Of a DNA stretch of 8,160 bases, positions 1-6,572 are shown in pieces. Positions within the stretch are counted from its first letter, which is position 1. Each line of letters begins with the position of its first letter. Below the pieces are notes generated by a model, which made no database searches, was not told the origin of the DNA, and worked only from the letters and a program-made list of their open reading frames with translations. Where the stretch lies: contig CAKPLX010000050.1 in the NCBI GenBank assembly GCA_934167785.1, forward strand, positions 1 to 8,160, in the 5' to 3' direction. Source of the DNA: an uncultured Bacilli bacterium (lineage in GTDB: Bacteria; Bacillota_I; Bacilli_A; RF39; UBA660). A program made the position numbers and the translations under genes.

Positions 1-1419
1 TGTTCCCATTATATAATTTTTTATTAAGACATAATCACTTGATGTTATTTTTCCATCTTTATTTACATCACCTTTTAAAATTTGGTTATTTTCATTGCTA
101 TTATTGTTGTTACTGTTATTACTATTATTTCCGCTATCTTCACTTATAGGAACTAAATACAATTTATAATCGCTCTCATTTTCATAAGTTTCTCTAGCTA
201 CATACCCTGTTGTTCCATCAGCTTTCTTTATTTTGTCCCAATAAGTTCCATTTACTTTTGTTGTTGCTTTTTCTAATCTAGTTACAAATTCATCTTTATA
301 TAACCATCCAACTGTTGTGTTACCATTTGCTGTATTTCGTATTCTTAATGTACTATTAACATTAACTCTTACTAAATCTGTTGTTACATTGCTTGTCCCA
401 TTTGTAGAAGGTCTTGCACAATCTGCTTTTGGCATATTCTCATATACTGGTATTATGAATGTATGTGCTGATGACATTGAATTTGTATTTATATATGTGT
501 TTTTTAATGTTAATCCTTCATTTTCTGCTGCCATTAGATTTTGCATATATTGATTTGAATATAGTCCATTTGTTGTTTCTACATCAAATTTTTGTAAATA
601 TAGGTTATTTTGTCCTTTATGTATGTATTGATTTGCTATAAAATCAATTCCACCACTTATTGATTTTTCTAAGCTTGTCCATCCATATTTTTGTGCTGTT
701 GCTAATCCATTTAATAATATTGCTTCTGTTGAGTTTCCAGAAGCCCCTCTGTTAAATGCATTGTAATAGCCAACATACTGACCATTATAACCTTTTCCTG
801 ATGTTAAAACTGTTCCTGTTTTTCCTTGTTCTTGTATTAGTCTTGCAACTATATAGCAAGCATTTACATTGTTACTGTTCGAAGTATCTATTATTGCTTG
901 TTCATAACCTGCTAAGAATGTTCCTGTTGTCATGTTTTTTATTGTGTTTATATCTGTTTCTGTTTTTGTTAATTCTTCAAATTGGAATATATCAGATTCA
1001 TTTATTGAATTTCTAGGATCCATCATATATTTTATTGCTTCTTCTGATGCACATCTCCAATTTCCATTGTCATATATTCTTTCTTTGCAAATTGAACAAA
1101 TCCATGCTCCTTGATAATTTGCTGATTTGTATATTAGGTTTTTAGGAGATTTTCCGTGTCCTGTATATTCATTTGCTATTACTTCATTAAAATCTAACCC
1201 TGTATAAAGTATTTTAAATTTCCAATTTGGGTATTTTTTTTGTAAAGCTTGTATTTTTTCTTTTATTCCTGGATATTTTGAACTATCTATTGAATTAATA
1301 TCTGTACTTGTACTTTGTGTTACTGCTAGTGATTTATTTTGAATTAATATTGATGATAATATGTATGTTATCATTGTTAAGATTATTATACTTGCTAACA
1401 TCTTTTTTAGCATTTTCAT
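1..1419 (-). CDS. Secreted N-acetylglucosaminidase-like cell-wall hydrolase with SH3 and dockerin-type repeat (C-terminus off the window)
   Basis: The frame is open for 473 codons with no stop before the window edge, so the protein is partial at its C-terminus. Residues 1-33 form a signal peptide (lysines, then a hydrophobic stretch ending near SLAV). Residues about 50-155 match the N-terminal region common in clostridial wall hydrolases (YPNWKFKILYTGLDFNEVI), including a small Cys cluster (C108, C111, C123). Residues about 165-310 look like a glucosaminidase domain of the LytG/GH73 type; E197 in LIQEQG is the candidate catalytic acid. Residues 348-415 resemble a bacterial SH3 wall-binding domain, followed by an Asn/Ser-rich linker (419-445). 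Residues 450-472 (GDVNKDGKITSSDYVLIKNY) are a calcium-loop dockerin-type repeat; a second repeat would lie outside the window. The inferred role is hydrolysis of peptidoglycan glycan strands outside the cell. The start at 1419 has GGAGGA about 10 bases upstream. An ATG at codon 3 is an alternative. Confidence 0.85.
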   Translation of the reverse strand, partial: MKMLKKMLASIIILTMITYILSSILIQNKSLAVTQSTSTDINSIDSSKYPGIKEKIQALQKKYPNWKFKILYTGLDFNEVIANEYTGHGKSPKNLIYKSANYQGAWICSICKERIYDNGNWRCASEEAIKYMMDPRNSINESDIFQFEELTKTETDINTIKNMTTGTFLAGYEQAIIDTSNSNNVNACYIVARLIQEQGKTGTVLTSGKGYNGQYVGYYNAFNRGASGNSTEAILLNGLATAQKYGWTSLEKSISGGIDFIANQYIHKGQNNLYLQKFDVETTNGLYSNQYMQNLMAAENEGLTLKNTYINTNSMSSAHTFIIPVYENMPKADCARPSTNGTSNVTTDLVRVNVNSTLRIRNTANGNTTVGWLYKDEFVTRLEKATTKVNGTYWDKIKKADGTTGYVARETYENESDYKLYLVPISEDSGNNSNNSNNNNSNENNQILKGDVNKDGKITSSDYVLIKNYIMGT

Positions 1420-1495
1420 CTTTATTGTTTCCTCCAATTCTTTCGTTTTTTTATATATTTTTCCTTTTTTGATATTTTTTTACTTTTTCCGTTTT

Positions 1496-1524
1496 ATTAT
1501 ATCATTGCATATTTTTTTAGTCAA
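1496..1524 (-). promoter_or_regulatory. Sigma-A promoter of the glucosaminidase gene
   Basis: On the minus strand, TTGACT (1519-1524) and TATAAT (1496-1501) are separated by exactly 17 bases. The -35 matches consensus at five of six positions and the -10 at all six. It lies about 77 bases upstream of the start codon at 1419, leaving an A-rich leader. It is downstream of the terminator at 1598-1634, so the gene is transcribed on its own. Confidence 0.8.
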
Positions 1525-1597
1525 TAAATTTGAAAAATTGTAATATAAATGTAATGTAAAAACTTTTTATTTTTTCATCCTACCAAGTAATATAAAA

Positions 1598-1634
1598 CTC
1601 AAAAGACCCTTACATTAAGTAAGAGTCTTTTGAG
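1598..1634 (-). terminator. Rho-independent terminator of the 127-aa gene
   Basis: Two 16-base arms (1598-1613 and 1619-1634) pair over 10 and 5 base pairs with one internal mismatch, around the loop ATTAA. On the minus strand the hairpin is followed by TTTTATATT. It begins only 4 bases past the end of the upstream minus-strand gene and separates it from the glucosaminidase promoter. Confidence 0.85.
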
Positions 1635-1637
1635 TGG

Positions 1638-2021
1638 TTAATCAACCACCTTAACGATGTAAATATTATTCTCTGTTTTTACCTTAAAGATATCATTTCC
1701 TAGATGTTCCACATTCTTTACAATGCTTGTAGTCCAGCCTTTCAGTTTAAGCTTTCCGCAGATAAACTCCAATTTAGAGCAAGCGTATATTTTTCCTAGC
1801 TCAGGTTTTCTGCGAGAAACAGCCATATAGATGTTTTCTGAAACTTCGTCAAACCATACTGAATTAAATTCTCCCTTAACTCCTCTAAGAATATATTCTG
1901 TATGCCAGTCACTCTCTTTTTTTTGGATAACTTCATATTCTTTTCCTACAATTAAATCAGTAGGATCTGAACATTCATACATCCGCTGTGTTCCACCATT
2001 GTAACGAACTTTTTGTACCAT
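1638..2021 (-). CDS. Small protein of unknown function, two beta-rich domains
   Basis: The 127-aa product is not a family I can name. Residues 10-60 (LIVGKEYEVIQKKESDW, then VWFDEV) read like a small SH3-like barrel: a 'G-K-x-Y-x-V' strand, a hydrophilic turn and a closing 'F/W-x-x-V'. Residues 70-127 form a second beta-rich unit (ELGKIYACSKLEF, GWTTSIV, IYIVKVVD). No signal peptide, membrane segment or catalytic motif is visible, so it is probably cytoplasmic and may bind a ligand or partner. The start at 2021 has a perfect AGGAGG (2029-2034) seven bases upstream. The gene has its own promoter, a leader with a perfect inverted repeat and its own terminator, and is divergent from the NAD-type fusion gene. 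Existence of the gene is secure; function is not assigned. Confidence 0.8.
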   Translation of the reverse strand: MVQKVRYNGGTQRMYECSDPTDLIVGKEYEVIQKKESDWHTEYILRGVKGEFNSVWFDEVSENIYMAVSRRKPELGKIYACSKLEFICGKLKLKGWTTSIVKNVEHLGNDIFKVKTENNIYIVKVVD

Positions 2022-2050
2022 AGCTTTTCCTCCTGTTTTTGTTTGATAAT

Positions 2051-2076
2051 GTATAAGTAATAATAATTACTTATAC
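2051..2076. repeat. Perfect 10-bp inverted repeat, operator or leader hairpin
   Basis: GTATAAGTAA (2051-2060) and TTACTTATAC (2067-2076) are exact reverse complements around TAATAA. The repeat lies about 30-55 bases downstream of the predicted minus-strand start of transcription and about 17 bases upstream of the AGGAGG of the 127-aa gene. It could be a dimeric repressor operator or an AU-rich leader hairpin. It is not followed by a T-run that would make it a terminator. Confidence 0.6.
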
Positions 2077-2113
2077 CGTTAGTTTGCTACTATTAGGAAA
2101 TACCTATATCATT

Positions 2114-2142
2114 ATTATAATACATTTTACATAAAATTGCAA
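2114..2142 (-). promoter_or_regulatory. Sigma-A promoter of the 127-aa gene
   Basis: On the minus strand TTGCAA (2137-2142) and TATAAT (2114-2119) are separated by exactly 17 bases. The inverted repeat at 2051-2076 falls within the resulting leader. The -35 lies 38 bases from the -35 of the divergent plus-strand promoter, so one regulator could affect both. Confidence 0.65.
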
Positions 2143-2180
2143 TTTTTTATGACACAAGCCTATCTCAAGTGAATTTTATG

Positions 2181-2209
2181 TTGAAAAAAGCACATTCCTA
2201 TGCTATAAT
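2181..2209 (+). promoter_or_regulatory. Sigma-A promoter of the NMNAT-Nudix-kinase operon
   Basis: TTGAAA (2181-2186), a 17-base spacer and TATAAT (2204-2209), with TGC directly before the -10 forming an extended -10 element. The expected start of transcription is near 2216, giving a leader of about 40 bases. No riboswitch-sized leader is present. Confidence 0.8.
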
Positions 2210-2254
2210 TAATTCTGTAACTAAAAAAATTTATAGAAGAAAGGAATTTTGATT

Positions 2255-3952
2255 ATGATTACAAATGGAACCAATCAAAGAAATGTTACAAAGAAAAGAA
2301 TTGCCGCCATTGGACGGTGGATGCCAATTCATGATGGGCACAAGAAATTTTTAATTCAATTTGCCAAGGATGAACAGGTTGAAAAATTGCTGGTTATCAT
2401 TGGCTCTTGTTATGAAAACGGTAAGCAGAGATACTGCATACCGGCAGTCGAAAGAGAGAAAATGTTAGAAGCAATTTTCAAAGCTGAGAATATTCCGGAA
2501 GAACGGTATGAAATTATTCATTTACCAGACACGGAAACCTTTGAAGAATGGATGGAATCTATTTTGAAAGCATTCAAAATGCACAAAATCACACATTTTT
2601 GTACAGGAAATAAGGAAGACATTTTGAATGTTTTAGAAGAAAAAGAGGAAGATTTGGGCTTTGAAATAATCAATCCAGAAATTCAGAGTGATATAAAATA
2701 TCACGCAACAGAAATAAGGAAACTCATTCTGGAAGGAGATTATAAGAAACTTGAACCTATGATTCCAACTGAAGTAAAACCCTTACTTTTCCGTAACACT
2801 TTTAAAGAAATTATTGCTACTAGCAAAAATAATGGAATTCAGTTTGTACCTGGAAGACAAAGTGTCGATATTGTATTTCTTATACGAAACACAATAGATG
2901 GAAAAGTATATGTCTTGTTAGGCAAACGTTCAGCTAAGAAAGTGGATTTTCCAGGTTATTTTTCTCTTATGGGAACAGCAATAAATCAAGAAACTTTCGA
3001 ATCGCCTATTAAAGCTGCAATTAGAGGTCTGCAAGAATGTGCAGGCTTGAAAGTAAAAATACTTGATAACTCTTTAGAACCAGCTATCATTAAAATTCAA
3101 AATATTCCAAATGCAAATAATTTGGAACAAATGAATTATATTGGGTTATATAGTTCTGAAGATGAAAAATTTGCAGGAACAAGAGGTGGTTCTTCACAGT
3201 GCTTCGGTATCTTCATTGAAGATGAAATCTTTAAGTATGAGGATTATTTAAAGGCTGGAAATGATTTGGAGAATGTCGCTTTTTATGATATTTCTACCGC
3301 CTTTTCAAAGCCACTTGCGTATCAGCATAAAGATATGTTGAAAAAGGCAATTGCTATGTTCAATGCTTACCCAGATTTAACAAAGCAGCTTTCAATTTTG
3401 CCAAATGCAAATGTGAAAAAGAAAAAAGCGATTGTTATCTCATTTGTTGGAGCTCCAGGAGCTGGAAAGAGTACTGCTGCACTTGGCTTATCTTATGAGT
3501 TAAAGAAAAAAGCACGAAATGTTGAGTATGTTCAGGAATTTGCTAAAGACTTAACATATAATAGTCTGTTAGAAAAGTACATTCCAAATCAATCTTACAT
3601 TATTGCAGAACAGTATAAAAGAATTTATGATTTGGTTGATCTGGTAGATTATATTGTGACTGATGCTGGAATTGAAATATCAGCACTTCATGCTTCAAAA
3701 GAAAGCAAGGTTGTTGAAGATTTAGCATGGTACTTACGTAACAAAACCGAACAGATTACCATTTTTATCGAAAGAAATCCTGATGTAAAATATGATTCAA
3801 ATGGAAGAATTGAAACTGAAAAAGAAAGTCAGGAATTCGGTGAAAAATTGGAAAACTATCTGAGTGCAAACAATGTCATCTACCATAAAGTAGTAGGAAC
3901 AGATAACGCTATCCGCAAGGCCTTAGAGTTAATCGAAAATACGGAGGCATAA
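2255..3952 (+). CDS. Three-domain fusion: NMN adenylyltransferase-like, Nudix and P-loop nucleoside-kinase-like
   Basis: The 565-aa protein has three parts. Residues 14-170 are a nucleotidylyltransferase of the NadM/NadR type, with GRWMPIHDGHKKF holding the HxGH motif (H26-H29) and HATEIR (150-155) at the place of the C-terminal 'TxxR' ATP-binding motif; the expected reaction is NMN + ATP to NAD + pyrophosphate. Residues 190-370 are a Nudix-like domain whose box (240-265) is altered: R257, E261 and G264 remain, but the usual RE and EE pairs read RG and EC. Residues 391-560 are a P-loop kinase (GAPGAGKST, 399-407; RNPDVKYDSNGR further on) resembling NadR ribosylnicotinamide kinase/AAA_28. Known relatives carry two of these activities (NadM-Nudix, or NadR with adenylyltransferase plus kinase). 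I chose ATG 2255 because AAGGA (2241-2245) sits 9 bases upstream; TTG 2249 is too close. Likely cytoplasmic NAD salvage. Fold assignments are firm; the kinase substrate and Nudix activity are uncertain. Confidence 0.85.
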   Translation: MITNGTNQRNVTKKRIAAIGRWMPIHDGHKKFLIQFAKDEQVEKLLVIIGSCYENGKQRYCIPAVEREKMLEAIFKAENIPEERYEIIHLPDTETFEEWMESILKAFKMHKITHFCTGNKEDILNVLEEKEEDLGFEIINPEIQSDIKYHATEIRKLILEGDYKKLEPMIPTEVKPLLFRNTFKEIIATSKNNGIQFVPGRQSVDIVFLIRNTIDGKVYVLLGKRSAKKVDFPGYFSLMGTAINQETFESPIKAAIRGLQECAGLKVKILDNSLEPAIIKIQNIPNANNLEQMNYIGLYSSEDEKFAGTRGGSSQCFGIFIEDEIFKYEDYLKAGNDLENVAFYDISTAFSKPLAYQHKDMLKKAIAMFNAYPDLTKQLSILPNANVKKKKAIVISFVGAPGAGKSTAALGLSYELKKKARNVEYVQEFAKDLTYNSLLEKYIPNQSYIIAEQYKRIYDLVDLVDYIVTDAGIEISALHASKESKVVEDLAWYLRNKTEQITIFIERNPDVKYDSNGRIETEKESQEFGEKLENYLSANNVIYHKVVGTDNAIRKALELIENTEA

Positions 3953-3953
3953 A

Positions 3954-4568
3954 ATGCAAATTGAAAAATTAAAAAAAAACTTTGCCAAGCGGAAAATTAC
4001 AATCTTGGGACATGACAATATTGATGTAGATGCATTTTTATCTGGTATTTTATTGTCAAAGTTGTTTGACTTTTTAAAAATCGAAAATGAATTTATCATT
4101 TTAGAAGAAGTTAAAGAAGATGATACATACCAAATTGTGAAAGAACTCTTCAATATTGATATAAAAAAATGGGAAAACGTTTCAGAAAAAGCTGATAGAT
4201 ATCTGTTTTTGGAAGACCATTTTGAAACAATCCATTCTGGAAAAATAGTTGGATGTATAGATCACCATCCTAGAATGCAAAAGTTGAATTGTGAATATCA
4301 GTATAGAAGAAACTCTTGTGCATGTACTTACATGATTTATGAAATTATGAATCAGGAGGGTTATCCGTTAACAAAAGAAGATGCCAAGATGATAATTGTT
4401 GCTATGATGATTGACACAACATCTTTTAAAAGTTCAAAAACAATTCCGGAAGAAGTCGATGTTGCTAAGAATTTGGCTAGTAAATATTCTTTGAATTATG
4501 AAAAATTACTGAAATATTGTTTATGCTTAACTCCAATTACTAATATGGAGTTGAAAGATATTGTTTAA
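3954..4568 (+). CDS. DHH-domain phosphoesterase, family II pyrophosphatase-like, ended early by an in-frame TAA
   Basis: The 204-aa frame starts one base after the upstream stop, with GGAGG (3943-3947) inside the end of that gene, so the two are a tightly coupled operon. The DHH-domain metal-ligand pattern is complete: H20, D24 and D26 in GHDNIDVDAF, D88 in LEDHFE, D103-H104-H105 in IDHHPR, and D154 in MMIDTTSFKSSKTIPEE. The last motif closely resembles family II manganese-dependent inorganic pyrophosphatases (PpaC). Such enzymes are about 310 aa and need a second DHHA2 domain for substrate binding. Here that domain follows in the same frame (4569-4862) after TAA at 4566-4568. As read, the product would have metal ligands but lack the SRxK substrate site. 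A pyrophosphatase would fit the adenylyltransferase upstream by removing its pyrophosphate product; this is inferred. Confidence 0.85.
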   Translation: MQIEKLKKNFAKRKITILGHDNIDVDAFLSGILLSKLFDFLKIENEFIILEEVKEDDTYQIVKELFNIDIKKWENVSEKADRYLFLEDHFETIHSGKIVGCIDHHPRMQKLNCEYQYRRNSCACTYMIYEIMNQEGYPLTKEDAKMIIVAMMIDTTSFKSSKTIPEEVDVAKNLASKYSLNYEKLLKYCLCLTPITNMELKDIV

Positions 4569-4862
4569 AATGGAAAGAAACATTATAACTATGCAGGAAC
4601 AGAGGTTGAATCTAGTTATGTACAGCTATATGGACTGCCTGACAACGATATTATAAATAGTTGGTTGGAATATCTGAAAAATAGTATAAAAACATCTAAT
4701 ATTAGAATGAAAGTTTTTCTTATATTTGAAATGAAAACTGATCAAACAATAGAATTCAGAATATCAGCCCAATCTAAAATAATTGATGTAACAGTACACA
4801 ATGGTATTTTATCTAGAGGAAAAGATATTATGCCAGAAATAGAAAAGATTTTTTCAAAATAG
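4569..4862 (+). pseudogene. Detached DHHA2 domain of the phosphoesterase gene
   Basis: Reading on in the frame of the preceding gene past TAA (codon 205) gives 97 uninterrupted codons to TAG at 4860-4862. They begin NGKKHYNYAGTEVESSYVQL and contain ILSRGKDIMPEIEKIF. The SRGK (codons 287-290 of the joined frame) matches the SRxK substrate-binding motif of DHHA2 domains in family II pyrophosphatases. The joined 302-codon gene has the family's normal length. The only ATG starts lie too far in, and no good ribosome binding site precedes the domain: TTG 4665 is the first plausible start and would lose a third of it. This points to a nonsense mutation, readthrough or a sequencing error rather than a separate gene. 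Confidence 0.75.
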
Positions 4863-4869
4863 TAATACG

Positions 4870-4894
4870 AAAAAGGAGTCATTGACTCCTTTTT
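4870..4894. terminator. Bidirectional Rho-independent terminator between convergent genes
   Basis: AAAAAGGAGTC (4870-4880) pairs perfectly with GACTCCTTTTT (4884-4894) around the loop ATT. The T-run reaches 4896 on the plus strand, and the A-run gives a T-run on the minus strand. It sits between the plus-strand operon ending at 4862 and the minus-strand gene ending at 4910, and serves both. Confidence 0.85.
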
Positions 4895-4909
4895 TTGTAC
4901 ATATTTTGC

Positions 4910-5605
4910 TTAAAAATTTTTGCATGCATTTATAAAATCCTTAAAAATTTTATTGTGCTTTTCATCTATTTTATATAGACTTTCAGGATGAAATCTAACA
5001 CCAATATAAAATGTTTTGTTTTTAGATTCAATTACATCTGGATAACCATCTTCACAAAAAGCAACTTTATCTAAATTAGGACATTCTTTTATTGTTCTCT
5101 TATGCCTAGAATTAACTTGCATTTTATCAGTTTGAACTATCTCATAAAATTTTGAATTTTTATTTATATTAATACTATGAACATATTTATCGATAGGTTT
5201 ATCATGTTTCTCTGGATTAGGAATTTTATAAATAGTTCCTCCTAAAGCTCTTGCAATATTATTTTGCCCTGCACAAATACCCAGTATTGGAACATCGTTT
5301 TCATAACAATACTTAGCGATTACAATTTCATAATTATCTATTTCTGCACCACCTTGTAAAATAACACCATCACATAATTTTAATTGAGCTATTAAATTTT
5401 CTTTTTCTTCCATTGATAAATTGTCTTTCCAATCATCTCCACAATAGTTTATATTAGCTTCTGTAGGTAGTATTCCAATAGCTACTCCGCCATTGTCAAA
5501 TATTGCTTGTTTTACTTCATCTCTTATAAAAGTATCTATTTTATTTGATTTATGAGTAGCATAATGTTTTGATACTACTCCTATAATAGGTTTATTAATA
5601 TAAAT
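4910..5605 (-). CDS. Class I glutamine-amidotransferase-fold hydrolase, peptidase C26 / gamma-glutamyl hydrolase-like, start codon abnormal
   Basis: The fold is shown by GICAGQN, the nucleophile elbow with catalytic Cys111, and by FHPES with His206 and Glu208 of the triad (numbered from 5605). The family includes PuuD-type gamma-glutamyl-GABA hydrolases; the true substrate is unknown. An ATG at 5413 would give 167 aa but lose the first strand and helix. The same frame stays open upstream and encodes NKPIIGVVSKHYATHKSNKI, a typical family N-terminus, then GDDWKDNLS leading into it. At the expected start there is no ATG, GTG or TTG. The codons after AAGGAG (5610-5615) are ATT ATT TAT ATT AAT. 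I place the 5' end at ATT 5605; ATT 5599 is an alternative. Either a rare ATT start is used or the start codon has mutated. It has its own promoter and shares the 4870-4894 terminator. Confidence 0.75.
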   Translation of the reverse strand: MYINKPIIGVVSKHYATHKSNKIDTFIRDEVKQAIFDNGGVAIGILPTEANINYCGDDWKDNLSMEEKENLIAQLKLCDGVILQGGAEIDNYEIVIAKYCYENDVPILGICAGQNNIARALGGTIYKIPNPEKHDKPIDKYVHSININKNSKFYEIVQTDKMQVNSRHKRTIKECPNLDKVAFCEDGYPDVIESKNKTFYIGVRFHPESLYKIDEKHNKIFKDFINACKNF

Positions 5606-5630
5606 AATTCTCCTTATCGACTGTATATGT

Positions 5631-5639
5631 ATTTTAGCA
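5631..5639 (-). promoter_or_regulatory. Extended -10 promoter candidate for the C26 hydrolase gene
   Basis: On the minus strand TGC precedes TAAAAT (5631-5636), an extended -10 element. The -35 at 17 bases (TATATT) is poor. The position fits a short leader before the AAGGAG at 5610-5615. Confidence 0.5.
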
Positions 5640-5675
5640 TACTTTTTGTAAAAAATATATACTATTAAATTAAAT

Positions 5676-5707
5676 TTTAAAAAAAGAAACCACTTCTTAC
5701 AAAGTGG
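5676..5707 (-). terminator. Rho-independent terminator of the HD-domain gene
   Basis: CCACTT and AAGTGG (5690-5695 and 5702-5707) pair perfectly over 6 base pairs around a 6-base loop. On the minus strand TTTCTTTTTTT follows. It lies 30 bases beyond the end of the HD-domain gene and precedes the promoter of the next minus-strand gene. Confidence 0.8.
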
Positions 5708-5737
5708 AAAGAAAATTTTCTTATTTTTTGCATACTG

Positions 5738-6523
5738 TTATTTAACAATAAGATTAGTATTGATAACTTCCACATAATCAAGAATACTAGCAAATGTATC
5801 ATCATCAACATATAATGGCTTATCCCATTCATACCAAATATCAAATGCCGATTTTGCCCCATCTTTTACCATTTGCTGAACGCTTTGACTTTTGAAAACA
5901 ACATTATTCTCCTGTTCATCTAAAGAATGTTGACATCCCATATCTTGATAAACTTTTGCTTGAATATCTGCTTCCATTTTATCACAATGATGTGCAAAAA
6001 TAGCTTCTTTTGTTTTTTGGTTATCAAATTCCAATAGTAATGAATATAACTCATCTTTTTTGATTAAGTCTCCAAGAACATCTTTCATAGCTTTATGTTC
6101 TATTTTTATTTTTTCTTCATGAGTAATATTGTCAAATGGTGTAATATCCCCTATAACAACTTCACCTATTTCATGAATAGCTATCATTTTTATAACTTTA
6201 TTAATATTTAAGCATGTTTCAAATTCTGAATCAATACTTATTGCTAATATGCATGTGCCATAAACATGTTCTGCTATACTTTCAAGTCGTTCTTTATTGA
6301 CATTCCAATGAGTTTCATCCCACCCACTTCTTATTTTATATTTAAGTTGTGTAGCTAAAAGATAAAATCTCATTGCATCCTCTAGTCTTTTTTCTTGGCT
6401 TTTCTTTGTTTTTTTTGTATATTTTTTTAGTATTATATAGTTCTTAGTTGATAACACCATCATAACAATGCAAAAAATAATACCACAAACTGCTCCTCCG
6501 ATAATCAAAAGATTTTTAATCAT
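5738..6523 (-). CDS. Membrane-anchored HD-domain phosphohydrolase (YfbR/HDDC2-like)
   Basis: The 261-aa product begins with one hydrophobic membrane segment (residues 5-26), then a basic stretch (33-46), so the catalytic part should face the cytoplasm. The HD fold is shown by RLESIAEHVYG (His86), AIHEIGEVVIGDITPFD (His117, Glu118, Glu121, Asp126) and CDKMEADIQAKVY (Asp181). This order matches YfbR and HDDC2 nucleotidases, which remove phosphate from 5'-deoxynucleotides. Glu118 stands where the HD pair normally has Asp, so the metal site is HE, not HD. The N-terminal membrane anchor is not usual for YfbR. The start at 6523 has AAGGAGG just upstream. It is transcribed alone, with a terminator at 5676-5707. 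Nucleotide substrate and the role of the anchor are unknown. Confidence 0.82.
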   Translation of the reverse strand: MIKNLLIIGGAVCGIIFCIVMMVLSTKNYIILKKYTKKTKKSQEKRLEDAMRFYLLATQLKYKIRSGWDETHWNVNKERLESIAEHVYGTCILAISIDSEFETCLNINKVIKMIAIHEIGEVVIGDITPFDNITHEEKIKIEHKAMKDVLGDLIKKDELYSLLLEFDNQKTKEAIFAHHCDKMEADIQAKVYQDMGCQHSLDEQENNVVFKSQSVQQMVKDGAKSAFDIWYEWDKPLYVDDDTFASILDYVEVINTNLIVK

Positions 6524-6572
6524 AAATTTTCCTCCTTAAAATACTCATTTTATATAACTGTCTATATATCAA

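Noticed and set aside
61..140. Repeated ATT/GTT triplets suggesting a tandem repeat array
   Set aside because: They encode the Asn/Ser-rich linker of the hydrolase and are irregular, so no CRISPR or VNTR call is justified.
317..1114. Several plus-strand open frames opposite the glucosaminidase gene
   Set aside because: They have no ribosome sites, give Leu/Phe-rich low-complexity proteins, and lie antisense to a gene with clear domains.
2249..2254. TTG at 2249 as start of the fusion gene
   Set aside because: It leaves only 3 bases after AAGGA, while ATG 2255 has 9 bases and is the stronger codon.
3929..4153. Minus-strand 74-aa frame at the fusion/DHH junction
   Set aside because: It is antisense to two well-supported genes and its product has no sensible composition.
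4665..4862. Separate 65-aa gene starting at TTG 4665
   Set aside because: The same frame continues upstream as DHHA2 domain to the TAA, so this is an internal start and not an independent gene.
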